Assembly: GCA_963722815.1 (NCBI GenBank)
Contig: CAVROM010000012.1
Location: forward strand, 1-12,375
Direction: 5' to 3'
From: DASQFQ01 sp963722815
Lineage (GTDB): Bacteria; Actinomycetota; Thermoleophilia; Solirubrobacterales; Solirubrobacteraceae
DNA: 12,375 bases
The position numbers and the translations under genes are program-made. Shown here piece after piece: positions 5,593-11,989 of the stretch. The notes under the pieces are model-generated. The model was not told the DNA's origin, searched no databases, and saw only the letters and a program-made list of their open reading frames with translations. How positions within the stretch are numbered: position 1 is the first letter of the stretch; every line of letters begins with the position of its first letter.

Positions 5593-7676
5593 TGCGCGCC
5601 CGCGAGCCGGACGAGTCGGGCTACGTCGAGCGCGACGGCGTCCGCAGCTACTACGAGATCCACGGCTCGGGCGAGCCGACCGTGCTGCTGCTCCCGACGT
5701 GGTCGATCGTCCACTCGCGCCACTGGAAGATGCAGGTGCCATACCTCGCGCGCCATTGCCGCGTGCTGCTGTTCGACGGCCGCGGCAACGGGCGCTCCGA
5801 CCGCCCGGAGAGCGGCTACGCCGCGGCCGAGTACGTCGCCGACGCGCTCGCGGTGATGGACGCGACCGGCACCGAGCGTGCGCACCTCGTGTCGCTCTCG
5901 CTTGGCGCCCAGCGTGCGCTGCTGCTGGCCGCCCAGCATCCCGAGCGGGTCGAGAGCTCGGTCTTCATCTGCCCCGCGGTGCCGCTCGGCGAGGCGATCG
6001 ACCGCAGCGACCTGCCGTGGGACGCGGAGCGTGACCACTACGAGGGCTGGGAGAAGTACAACCGCCACTACTGGCTCAAGGACTACCGCGGCTTCCTCGA
6101 GTTCTTCTTCTCGCAGATGTTCAACGAGCCGCACTCGACCAAGGCGATCGAGGACTGCGTGGGGTGGGGGCTCGACACGACGCCGCAGACGCTGATCGAC
6201 ATGGAGGTCGAGGACTGGATCGCGCCCGACACGCTTCGCGACCTGGCCCGGCGCATGCAGTGCCCCTCGCTCGTGATCCAGGGCTCGCGCGACGCGATCA
6301 CCGGCAAGGCGCGCGGGATCGCGCTGGCGGAGGAAAGCGGGGCGGAGCTGGTGATGCTGAGCGGCTCCGGCCACGGCCCGCACGTCCGCGACCCCGTCAA
6401 GGTCAACCTGCTGCTGCGCGACTTCATCGTGCCGCCGCGGCCGGCGGGGCGCTGGGCCCGCGGTGCCGCGCGGCGCCGCAAGCGCGCGCTCTACGTCTCC
6501 TCGCCGATCGGGCTCGGGCACGCCCAGCGCGACGCGGCGATCGCCGACGAGCTGCGCAAGCTGCACCCCGAGCTCGAGATCGACTGGCTCGCCCAGCACC
6601 CGGTCACCGCGGTGCTGGAGGCGCGCGGCGAGCGCGTCCACCCGGCGAGCGCGCTGCTGGCCAGCGAGTCGCGGCACATCGAGTCGGAGTCGGCCGAGCA
6701 CGACCTGCACGCGTTCCAGGCGATCCGGCGGATGGACGAGATCCTGCTCGCCAACTTCATGGTCTTCCACGACGTGATCCGCGACCACGCCTACGACCTG
6801 TGGATCGGCGACGAGGCGTGGGAGCTCGACTACTTCCTGCACGAGAACCCGGAGCAGAAGCGCGCGGCCTACGCGTGGCTGACGGACTTCGTCGGCTGGC
6901 TGCCGATGGACGACGGCGGCGCGCGCGAGGCGTTCCTGACCGCCGACTACAACGCCGAGATGATCGAGCACATCGCGCGCTACCCGCGCGTGCGCGACCG
7001 CGCGGTGTTCGTGGGCGACGCCGACGACGTGGTCCCGGACCGCTTCGGCCCCGAGCTGCCGGCGATCCGCGACTGGACCTCGCAGCACTACGACTTCGCC
7101 GGCTACGTCACGGGCTTCGATCCGGCCGAGTTCGCCGACCGCGAGCGGCTGCGGGCGTCGCTCGGGTACGGCGCCGGCGAGCAGGTGTGCCTCGTGACGG
7201 TCGGCGGCTCGGGCGTCGGCGGCGCGCTGCTGCGGCGGGTGATCGAGGCCTACCCGGCCGCGCGCGAGCGGGTGCCGGACCTGCGCATGATCGTGGTGGC
7301 CGGGCCGCGCATCGACCCGGCGTCGCTGCCCTCGCATCCCGGGCTCGAGGTCCGCGCCTACGTGCCGGACCTGTACCGCCACCTCGCGGCCTGCGACCTG
7401 GCGGTCGTGCAGGGCGGGCTGACGACCTCGATGGAGCTGACCGCCAACCGGCGGCCGTTCCTGTACTTCCCGTTGCGCCACCACTTTGAGCAGTGCCACC
7501 ACGTCGCGCACCGGCTCGAGCGCCACGAGGCCGGCCGGCGGATGGACTTCGAGACCGCCACGCCCGAGCTGATCGCGGACGCGATCGCGGCGGAGATCGG
7601 GCGCGAGGTCTCCTACCGCGCGGTCGACGGCGGCGGCGCCGCCCGCGCCGCCGCCCTCATCGCCGATCTGCTCTAG
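5592..7676 (+). CDS. Fusion: alpha/beta hydrolase + GT1/MurG-type glycosyltransferase
   Basis: Complete 694-residue protein starting at ATG 5592, which overlaps the TetR stop by one base. Residues 15-280 are an alpha/beta hydrolase: oxyanion-side TWSIVHSRHW (36-45), FDGRGNGRSDRP (61-72), nucleophile elbow SLSLG with Ser103, acid Asp234 in GSRDAI, and His261 in GSGHGPH. The elbow has Ser where Gly usually precedes the xSxG. A basic linker (about 283-298, RWARGAARRRKR) leads into a GT-B glycosyltransferase: SSPIGLGHAQRDAAIADEL (303-321), VTVGGSGVGG (535-544), and the nucleotide-sugar region VVQGGLTTSMELTANRRPFL (605-624) with FPLRHHFEQCHHV. This C-terminal half resembles the MurG/UGT type. The substrates are unknown; the fusion suggests that hydrolysis and glycosyl transfer act on one small molecule. 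No signal peptide or membrane segment. The three-gene operon suggests a TetR-controlled modification or detoxification unit. There is no frame break between the halves. Confidence 0.88.
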   Translation: MRAREPDESGYVERDGVRSYYEIHGSGEPTVLLLPTWSIVHSRHWKMQVPYLARHCRVLLFDGRGNGRSDRPESGYAAAEYVADALAVMDATGTERAHLVSLSLGAQRALLLAAQHPERVESSVFICPAVPLGEAIDRSDLPWDAERDHYEGWEKYNRHYWLKDYRGFLEFFFSQMFNEPHSTKAIEDCVGWGLDTTPQTLIDMEVEDWIAPDTLRDLARRMQCPSLVIQGSRDAITGKARGIALAEESGAELVMLSGSGHGPHVRDPVKVNLLLRDFIVPPRPAGRWARGAARRRKRALYVSSPIGLGHAQRDAAIADELRKLHPELEIDWLAQHPVTAVLEARGERVHPASALLASESRHIESESAEHDLHAFQAIRRMDEILLANFMVFHDVIRDHAYDLWIGDEAWELDYFLHENPEQKRAAYAWLTDFVGWLPMDDGGAREAFLTADYNAEMIEHIARYPRVRDRAVFVGDADDVVPDRFGPELPAIRDWTSQHYDFAGYVTGFDPAEFADRERLRASLGYGAGEQVCLVTVGGSGVGGALLRRVIEAYPAARERVPDLRMIVVAGPRIDPASLPSHPGLEVRAYVPDLYRHLAACDLAVVQGGLTTSMELTANRRPFLYFPLRHHFEQCHHVAHRLERHEAGRRMDFETATPELIADAIAAEIGREVSYRAVDGGGAARAAALIADLL

Positions 7677-7683
7677 CTAGAGC
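7670..7683. other. 14-bp palindrome holding both convergent stop codons
   Basis: GCTCTAGCTAGAGC reads the same on both strands. The TAG of the fusion gene (7674-7676) and the TAG of the cyclase gene (7679-7677) abut here with no spacer. There is no loop and no U tract, so it is not a convincing terminator. Confidence 0.5.
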
Positions 7684-8684
7684 TGGAGCGGCGGCCCGTC
7701 CGCCACCGCCGCGGCTCCGCGCTGGGTGAACGCGAACGCGCGCACGATGCCGGCCTGCTGCGCCTGGACCTTGTAGGGCGCGCACACGAAGAACGCGCCG
7801 CGCAGCGGCAGCCGCCCGAGCCGGATCGCCGACTCGGTCCAGCTCATGCCGTGCTTGAGACCGGCCACGTGGCCGGGCTGTCCGTTCTCGGTCGCGCCGA
7901 AGCTCGGCGCGTCGGTGGCGATGTGCTTCACGCCGCGCTGGAACAGCAGCTCGGTGGCGCTCGGCGCCAGCACCACCCACCCGGGCTTCGACTTCTCGAC
8001 CAGCGGCTTCCACAGCATCCGGTCCTTCATCCGGTTGCCCTCGGGGAAGCGCTTGTAGTAGCGGTCGGTGTAGCCGGAGAACAGGAGCGGCACATCGCCG
8101 GTCTGGACGCGGCCGTAGCGCGCCTCCCAGCGCTCGATCCAGTCGGCGTGCACCTCTGCGCTCTTGCCTTTCGCGTGGTTGCCGGCGAGCACGGCGCGGA
8201 GGTCCATGACCACCGCCGGTCCCATGAGCGAGGTGAGGGGGAACTTGTCGCCGGTGTGGCGGCCCTGGGCGCTGCCGTGGACGCCGTTGGCGTTGACGCC
8301 CGGCGGCGGGATGAAGTGCGGCGGGAAGTCGATCTGCGTGCCCGTGTGCTCGGTGATCTGGTACGCGCTGACCGCCGCGATGTCCTTGCGCACACCGCCG
8401 CTGACGCCGGTCGGCCCGCGGCGGCGCTTGAACCAGGTGAGCGGGATGTACTTGAACTGCGGCTGGTCGGGATACGCGACGGGGTACTCCTCGCCGGTCG
8501 TCACCGAGAGGTCGACGACCTCCCAGCTCCCGCCGCCCACCGCCCCGCCGATCACCGACGCCGGTGATCCCGCTTGCGCCGCTTGCGCGTCCGCCGCCCC
8601 GGCGGTCGCGCGGCCTCCCAGGAGGCCGCCGAGGGCCAGACCGGCGCCGCTTGCCAGCGCGCCTCGCCGTGTGAGAGTTCGCAT
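7677..8684 (-). CDS. Tat-exported cyclase-family (kynurenine-formamidase-like) protein
   Basis: Complete 335-residue protein. The N-terminus LTRRGALASGAGLALGGLL (4-22) has twin arginines, then a hydrophobic stretch and an AxA-type site near 26-33, so Tat export is likely. The mature part matches the cyclase family (PF04199; kynurenine formamidase and relatives): WEVVDLSVTTGEEYPV (54-69), the metal-binding segment HTGTQIDFPPHF (113-124), and the later GVKHIATDAPSFG (251-263). The usual metal motif is HxGTHxDxPxH; here the second histidine is Gln117, while H113, D119 and H123 remain. That change could alter metal content or activity. The C-terminal LPLRGAFFVCAPYKV (292-306) is also typical. It abuts the convergent fusion gene with no gap. 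The substrate is unknown; family hydrolysis of amides or lactones is general knowledge, not shown here. Confidence 0.85.
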   Translation of the reverse strand: MRTLTRRGALASGAGLALGGLLGGRATAGAADAQAAQAGSPASVIGGAVGGGSWEVVDLSVTTGEEYPVAYPDQPQFKYIPLTWFKRRRGPTGVSGGVRKDIAAVSAYQITEHTGTQIDFPPHFIPPPGVNANGVHGSAQGRHTGDKFPLTSLMGPAVVMDLRAVLAGNHAKGKSAEVHADWIERWEARYGRVQTGDVPLLFSGYTDRYYKRFPEGNRMKDRMLWKPLVEKSKPGWVVLAPSATELLFQRGVKHIATDAPSFGATENGQPGHVAGLKHGMSWTESAIRLGRLPLRGAFFVCAPYKVQAQQAGIVRAFAFTQRGAAAVADGPPLQL

Positions 8685-8690
8685 GCGGCG

Positions 8691-8696
8691 GTGTTA
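8691..8696 (-). promoter_or_regulatory. Putative -10 box (TAACAC) of the cyclase gene
   Basis: TAACAC on the reverse strand lies 6 bases before the ATG at 8684, the same spacing as at the two AGNRAV genes. The last base departs from TANNNT, so this is weaker than the others. No Shine-Dalgarno sequence. Confidence 0.3.
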
Positions 8697-8827
8697 CCCG
8701 GCCGATGTGTCGGGGAACTGACGCGTGCGCTCAGGCGGCTGGGAGCGCTGCCGATGCCGGGGATGAGCGCGCTCGCGCCGCGGCCCTGACTCCCTCCTCC
8801 TCACGGGTCGCGGCGTTGAGCCGCCGT

Positions 8828-8833
8828 TACCAT
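8828..8833 (+). promoter_or_regulatory. Putative -10 box (TACCAT) of the methyltransferase gene
   Basis: TACCAT fits TANNNT and lies 9 bases before GTG 8843. There is no Shine-Dalgarno sequence, so a leaderless GTG start is plausible. This supports choosing 8843 rather than a start further upstream in the same open frame. Confidence 0.4.
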
Positions 8834-8842
8834 GCCGCAGCC

Positions 8843-9643
8843 GTGCCCTCCGACGCCGAGGTCAGCCGCTCCGCGGCGAAGACGTACTACGAGGACTTCG
8901 CGCTTGCCGTCGGGCGGCGCGACTGGCTGCGCCCGAACCTCCGCCACGTCCAGCTCAAGGGCATGGTCGACGAGTTGCTGGCCGGGCGCTCGGGCCTGCG
9001 GATCCTCGACGTCGGCTGCGGCGCCGGCGTGCTCACGCACCACCTGAGCCGCTACGGGAGCGCGCTCGGGATCGACTTCAGCGGCCCGGCGATCGAGCTC
9101 GCGCGGCGGCTCGCGCCGGAGGCGGCGTTTCGCGTCGCCTCGCTCGAGGATCTGGGCGACGAGCGCTTCGACGTGATCACGGTCTTCGACGTGATGGAGC
9201 ACATCCCGCAGGCCGAGCGCCCGGCGTTCGTGGCCGGGCTGGCGGCGCGGCTGGACGGCGACGGGCTCGTGGTCGCGTCGACGCCGCACCCGGCGTTCAC
9301 GCTCCACAAGCGCGCGACCGACGAGGGCTACCTGCAGATCATCGACGAGGCCGTGGAGATCGCCGACGTGGTGGGGGAGGCCGCGAGCGCCGGGCTGCAG
9401 CTGCTGCGCTACGAGGCCTACGACGTGTTCGCCGGCAGCCCCGAGTACCAGCTGATGGTGCTCACGCCGCGCCGGGCCCCGGGCGGCCCGGCGGTGCTGC
9501 GGAGCACGCGCCTCGTCCATCCGGCGCGCAAGGCCCTGCGGCGGGGCACGCGCTTCGCGCACGCCGCGCGGCTGCTGCGGGCGGGCGACCGCGCGAGCGC
9601 ATGGTGGTTCCTCACCGCGCGGACGCCGAAGGCCGACAGCTAG
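8843..9643 (+). CDS. Class I SAM-dependent methyltransferase
   Basis: Complete protein of 266 residues from GTG 8843. The SAM-binding fold is clear: motif I RILDVGCGAGVLTHHLSRYG (53-72), the acidic end of the second strand in ALGIDFSGPAIELARRLAP (74-92, Asp78), and FDVITVFDVMEHI (109-121) followed by GDGLVVASTPHPAF (139-152). This pattern is that of the UbiG/Methyltransf_11-type enzymes acting on small molecules; the acceptor is unknown. The C-terminal 60 residues are rich in arginine and alanine (PARKALRRGTRFAHAARLL). The open frame extends upstream to about 8705, but that part is Ala/Arg-rich without family resemblance, and the -10 box at 8828 argues for 8843. It is divergent from the cyclase gene (158 bases between starts). 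Its stop codon overlaps the stop of the convergent ligase gene in a shared CTAG. Confidence 0.87.
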   Translation: MPSDAEVSRSAAKTYYEDFALAVGRRDWLRPNLRHVQLKGMVDELLAGRSGLRILDVGCGAGVLTHHLSRYGSALGIDFSGPAIELARRLAPEAAFRVASLEDLGDERFDVITVFDVMEHIPQAERPAFVAGLAARLDGDGLVVASTPHPAFTLHKRATDEGYLQIIDEAVEIADVVGEAASAGLQLLRYEAYDVFAGSPEYQLMVLTPRRAPGGPAVLRSTRLVHPARKALRRGTRFAHAARLLRAGDRASAWWFLTARTPKADS

Positions 9644-10594
9644 CGAGCTTCCCTGACGACCTCGCGCGCGGCCTTGTCGTCGCGGAGGCCGAGGAAGCGC
9701 GGGTGGCGCAGGCGGTGGTCTTGCGTCCACTCGCTGAAGCCGACCTGGGCGACGAGCTCCGGCTCGACCCAGGTCGCCGTGCGCTCTCGGACCTCGTCGG
9801 CGAACGGCGAGCGGTCGCGCTTCAGCGGCGCCAGCTTGGCGGCCAGGTCGCGCAGGGTCGCGCGGGTGAAGCCCGTGCCGACCTTGCCCGCGTAGCGGAG
9901 CTCGCCGTCGTCGTAGTAGCCGAGCAGCAGCGCGCCGAGGTCGGTGCGGCTGCCGCGCGGGGCGGTGTAGCCGCCGATCACCAGCTCCTGCTCGGCCGAG
10001 CACTTGAACTTCAGCCAGTCGCGCGAGCGGCCGTGCGTGTAGGGGGCGTCGGCGCGCTTGGCGATCAGGCCCTCCCAGCCCTTGCGGCAGGCCTCCTCGT
10101 AGAACGCCTCGCCGTCGCCGTTGCGGTGGGCCGTGAAGCGGATCGGATCGTCGAAGGCGAGCGCCTTGCGCAGGCGCGCCTTGCGCTCGCGCAGCGGCTC
10201 TTTGGTCGACGTCCTCGCCCGCCGTCGTGCAGGAGGTCGAAGACGTAGAAGAAGACCGGCGTGGGATGCTCGCCGCGCTGCTGGAGGCGGGAGAAGCTGG
10301 TCTGGGGGCCGTCGAACGCGACGACCTCGCCGTCGAGGACGAGGTTCGTGGCCGGGTCTGCCTCCAGCGCCGCTGCGACCTCGGGGAAGCGGCCGTTGAG
10401 GCTGAGGTCGTTGCGGGAGCGAGGTGGACTCGCTTGTCGCCCTTGATGGCGAGGCAGCGGATGCCGTCGAGCTTGCGCTCGAAGATCCAGGCCGGGTCGG
10501 AGAAGCGATCGTCGGTCAGCACCGCCTTCATCGGCTGACCTGCCGGGTCGCGGCGCGGGCTCAGCCGCGCGGTCGGCGTCGAGAGATCGCGCAT
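9640..10594 (-). pseudogene. ATP-dependent DNA ligase (LigD/LigC-type), two frameshifts
   Basis: Covalent-nucleotidyl ligase that would seal nicks using ATP. From ATG 10594 the frame reads MKAVLTDDRFSDP and ERKLDGIRCLA, which holds the adenylated lysine (Lys41) of motif I KxDGxR. Near 10415-10421 one base is missing and the protein continues in another frame: RNDLSLNGRFPEVAAALEA, NLVLDGEVVAFDG and VFFYVFDLLHDGG (motif III region). Near 10205-10225 a second base is lost, and the third frame gives EPLRERKARLRKALAFDDP, WEGLIAKRADAPY (motif IV), WLKFKCSAEQELVIGGY (motif V) and the OB-fold to the stop at 9640. Repaired length is about 318 aa, normal for a stand-alone ligase. All nucleotidyl-transfer motifs survive. 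It begins 6 bases after the phosphoesterase stop with GAGGA before the ATG. It is probably an NHEJ/repair pair, but no Ku or LigD polymerase domain is present here. Confidence 0.8.
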
Positions 10595-10600
10595 GGGTCC

Positions 10601-11059
10601 TCATTCGACGTCGTCGATCGTGCGGCCGCTCTGACCGACTCGGGCTGCGTGGAGACGGGGTCGCGGCGCGCGTCGGCCTCCTCGTCGCGGCGCTTGATCA
10701 GCAGCCACTGGGGCTTGGTCGCCGCCGCCGGTGCGCTGCAGCGTCCAGCCGCCGCGCAGCTTCTCGCCCTCGAGCCAGAACGAGAGGTGGCCGGCTCGAG
10801 CGACTCCGCGACCGGCGCCCTCGGTCAGCGGCCGCTAGGTCCCCGCGTCCCAGATGATCACGCGCGTAGGAGGCCCTCGTAGTCGGCGTGGGCGAGCGAG
10901 TGGTCGTCGACCTGCGACCGCGAGCCGCTTCTCGCGCGGGTCGGTCGACGGCCCCTTCGGCACGGCCCACGACTTCAGGACGCCGTCCGCCTCGAGCCGG
11001 AAGTCGTAGTGGAGCGCGGTCGCGGCGTGCTGCTGGATGACGAAGCGCGGCTCGGCCAC
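10601..11059 (-). pseudogene. LigD-type 3'-phosphoesterase (DNA polymerase ligase N-terminal domain), broken
   Basis: Starts at GTG 11059, immediately after the TGA of the upstream gene. The opening FVIQQHAATALHYDFRLEAD and DGVLKSWAVPKGPSTDPREK match the LigD 3'-phosphoesterase domain, including the His...HxDxR metal residues. Damage follows. An extra base near 10912 moves VDDHSLAHADYEGLL out of frame, and the frame returns near 10862. The conserved segment after EG (normally around PEGEYGxG) is missing. An in-frame TAG stands at 10835-10837 where GT(Y/W)RPL is expected. An extra base near 10717 displaces KPQWLLIKRRDEEADARRDP, and a lost base near 10630 restores SGRTIDDVE and the TGA at 10601. 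Such domains trim 3' ends in bacterial end joining. With a stop and a lost motif as well as indels, this looks more like real decay than the ilvD-like gene does. Confidence 0.75.
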
Positions 11060-11278
11060 TCAGCGCCGGCGGCCGAACTTGAAGTACGCGAGCGGCCCGA
11101 ACGTGTTGATGAACGAGACCGCGACCCACGTCGCCTTGCGCCCCTTGATCTGGTCGGCGGGCCGGCGCCGGATGTCGACGAGCGCGGCGATCTGCAGCGA
11201 CACCTGGAACGTGCCGAGGGCGACGACGCCGACGCGCTGCTCGGTCGAGAGATCGCTCCACCGTTTGTTCTTGCTCAT
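11060..11278 (-). CDS. Small two-helix membrane protein, PLDc_N-like
   Basis: Complete 72-residue protein. Helix one is about residues 15-35 (RVGVVALGTFQVSLQIAALV) and helix two about 50-67 (TWVAVSFINTFGPLAYFKFG). The segment between reads DIRRRPADQIKGRKATW, and the end is GRRR. This layout, with DIxRRP between the helices, FIN, GPxAYFxFG and a basic tail, matches the phospholipase D-nuclease N-terminal (PLDc_N) type, which here lacks any catalytic domain and is probably a free-standing membrane protein of unknown role. It starts 4 bases after the stop of the metallopeptidase-type gene, and its own TGA is followed at once by the GTG of the phosphoesterase gene, so it belongs to the same transcript. 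No Shine-Dalgarno sequence is seen. Confidence 0.75.
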   Translation of the reverse strand: MSKNKRWSDLSTEQRVGVVALGTFQVSLQIAALVDIRRRPADQIKGRKATWVAVSFINTFGPLAYFKFGRRR

Positions 11279-11282
11279 CGCG

Positions 11283-11951
11283 CTATGGCAGTCGGACGTC
11301 GAAGCACAGCATCCCGTAGGGGTCGGAGTTGGCGAGCTGGCGGATCGTCGACGCGTCCGCGTAGCCCTCCTCCCACTCGTAGCCCACGTCGAGCTTGCAG
11401 GCGTAGCGGTGCATCCACTCGTGGATCAGCGTCGATGCGCGCTCGTCGAGGGTGTGCGTGCCCGCCTTGTTGGCGTACCAGAGCGGGAAGACCTTGATGT
11501 CGGACCACGGGATGCACCACAGCGCCTCTGCCTCCGCGGCTCCCTCCTGCTTCTCGTGGCACTCGTACTGCGTGTCGTCGACCTGTGGCACCACGTGTTC
11601 GAGGTTGTTCGCCACGATCTTCGCGACCCACTTGCTTTCGGAATTGAAGTGCTTCTTCAGCCCGGTCTTGACCTCGCTCGGGCTCGAGCCGTCGTAGTCC
11701 CGCAGCTTCTTGATGGCGATCTTGGCCATCTCCTTGCCGCGCGTGTGGGCGTCGCCGATCTGGCTCTGCTGCGAGCTGTTGCACTCGTCGTAGGTGACCT
11801 TGCGGGCGATCATCGCCGCGACGGCGCGGTTGCCGGCGGTCTGCTGCAGCCGCTGGATCATCTGGACCTGCGAGGCGCCGCGCAGCGCCACGACGGGCGT
11901 GGGCGCCGCGGTCGTCTCGGGCGCGGCTTCCGCGTGGGCGTGTTCGGCCAC
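11283..11951 (-). CDS. AGNRAV-leader protein with M35-like zinc metallopeptidase domain
   Basis: Complete 222-residue protein from GTG 11951. Residues 1-50 are an Ala/Thr/Pro-rich lead and the motif MIQRLQQTAGNRAVAAMIAR (31-50), shared with the caspase-like protein of this window. Residues 53-222 resemble lysine-specific metallo-endopeptidases (M35, aspzincin): CNSSQQSQIGDAHTRGKEMA (57-76), a later cysteine pair C131 and C146, and STLIHEWMHRYACKLD (173-188), whose HEWMH (177-181) is a clear zinc-binding HExxH with Glu178 as catalytic base. The third ligand is uncertain: Asp188 (aspzincin-like) or a glutamate in EEGYAD (194-199, gluzincin-like). STIRQLANSDP (201-211) fits the M35 end. Five cysteines suggest disulfides and work outside the cytoplasm, yet there is no signal peptide. 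It is the first gene of a four-gene run and divergent from the PPOX gene (38 bases between starts). Confidence 0.75.
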   Translation of the reverse strand: MAEHAHAEAAPETTAAPTPVVALRGASQVQMIQRLQQTAGNRAVAAMIARKVTYDECNSSQQSQIGDAHTRGKEMAKIAIKKLRDYDGSSPSEVKTGLKKHFNSESKWVAKIVANNLEHVVPQVDDTQYECHEKQEGAAEAEALWCIPWSDIKVFPLWYANKAGTHTLDERASTLIHEWMHRYACKLDVGYEWEEGYADASTIRQLANSDPYGMLCFDVRLP

Positions 11952-11957
11952 GGCGCG

Positions 11958-11963
11958 ACTTTA
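11958..11963 (-). promoter_or_regulatory. Putative -10 box (TAAAGT) of the metallopeptidase operon
   Basis: TAAAGT on the reverse strand fits TANNNT and lies exactly 6 bases before GTG 11951, predicting a leaderless mRNA. No Shine-Dalgarno sequence. The layout is nearly identical to that of the caspase-like gene. Confidence 0.45.
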
Positions 11964-11976
11964 CCCAGAATCGGCT

Positions 11977-11982
11977 TAGGCT
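11977..11982 (+). promoter_or_regulatory. Putative -10 box (TAGGCT) of the PPOX gene
   Basis: TAGGCT fits TANNNT and lies 7 bases before the ATG at 11990. It sits in a 38-base divergent region with the -10 box of the opposite gene, so the two promoters overlap back to back. No Shine-Dalgarno sequence is seen. Confidence 0.4.
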
Positions 11983-11989
11983 CCGAGTG

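Noticed and set aside
5571..7526. Long reverse-strand open frame opposite the hydrolase-glycosyltransferase fusion
   Set aside because: Repetitive Arg/Val/His/Leu composition and no motifs. The forward frame has full catalytic motifs in two domains.
7670..7683. Palindrome between the convergent genes as an intrinsic terminator
   Set aside because: Fourteen bases with no loop and no following T run; it cannot form a standard terminator hairpin.
9640..11059. A single full-length LigD protein
   Set aside because: A proper stop (10601-10603) and a new ATG with a ribosome-like GAGGA separate the phosphoesterase from the ligase, and no polymerase domain is present. Two genes fit better.
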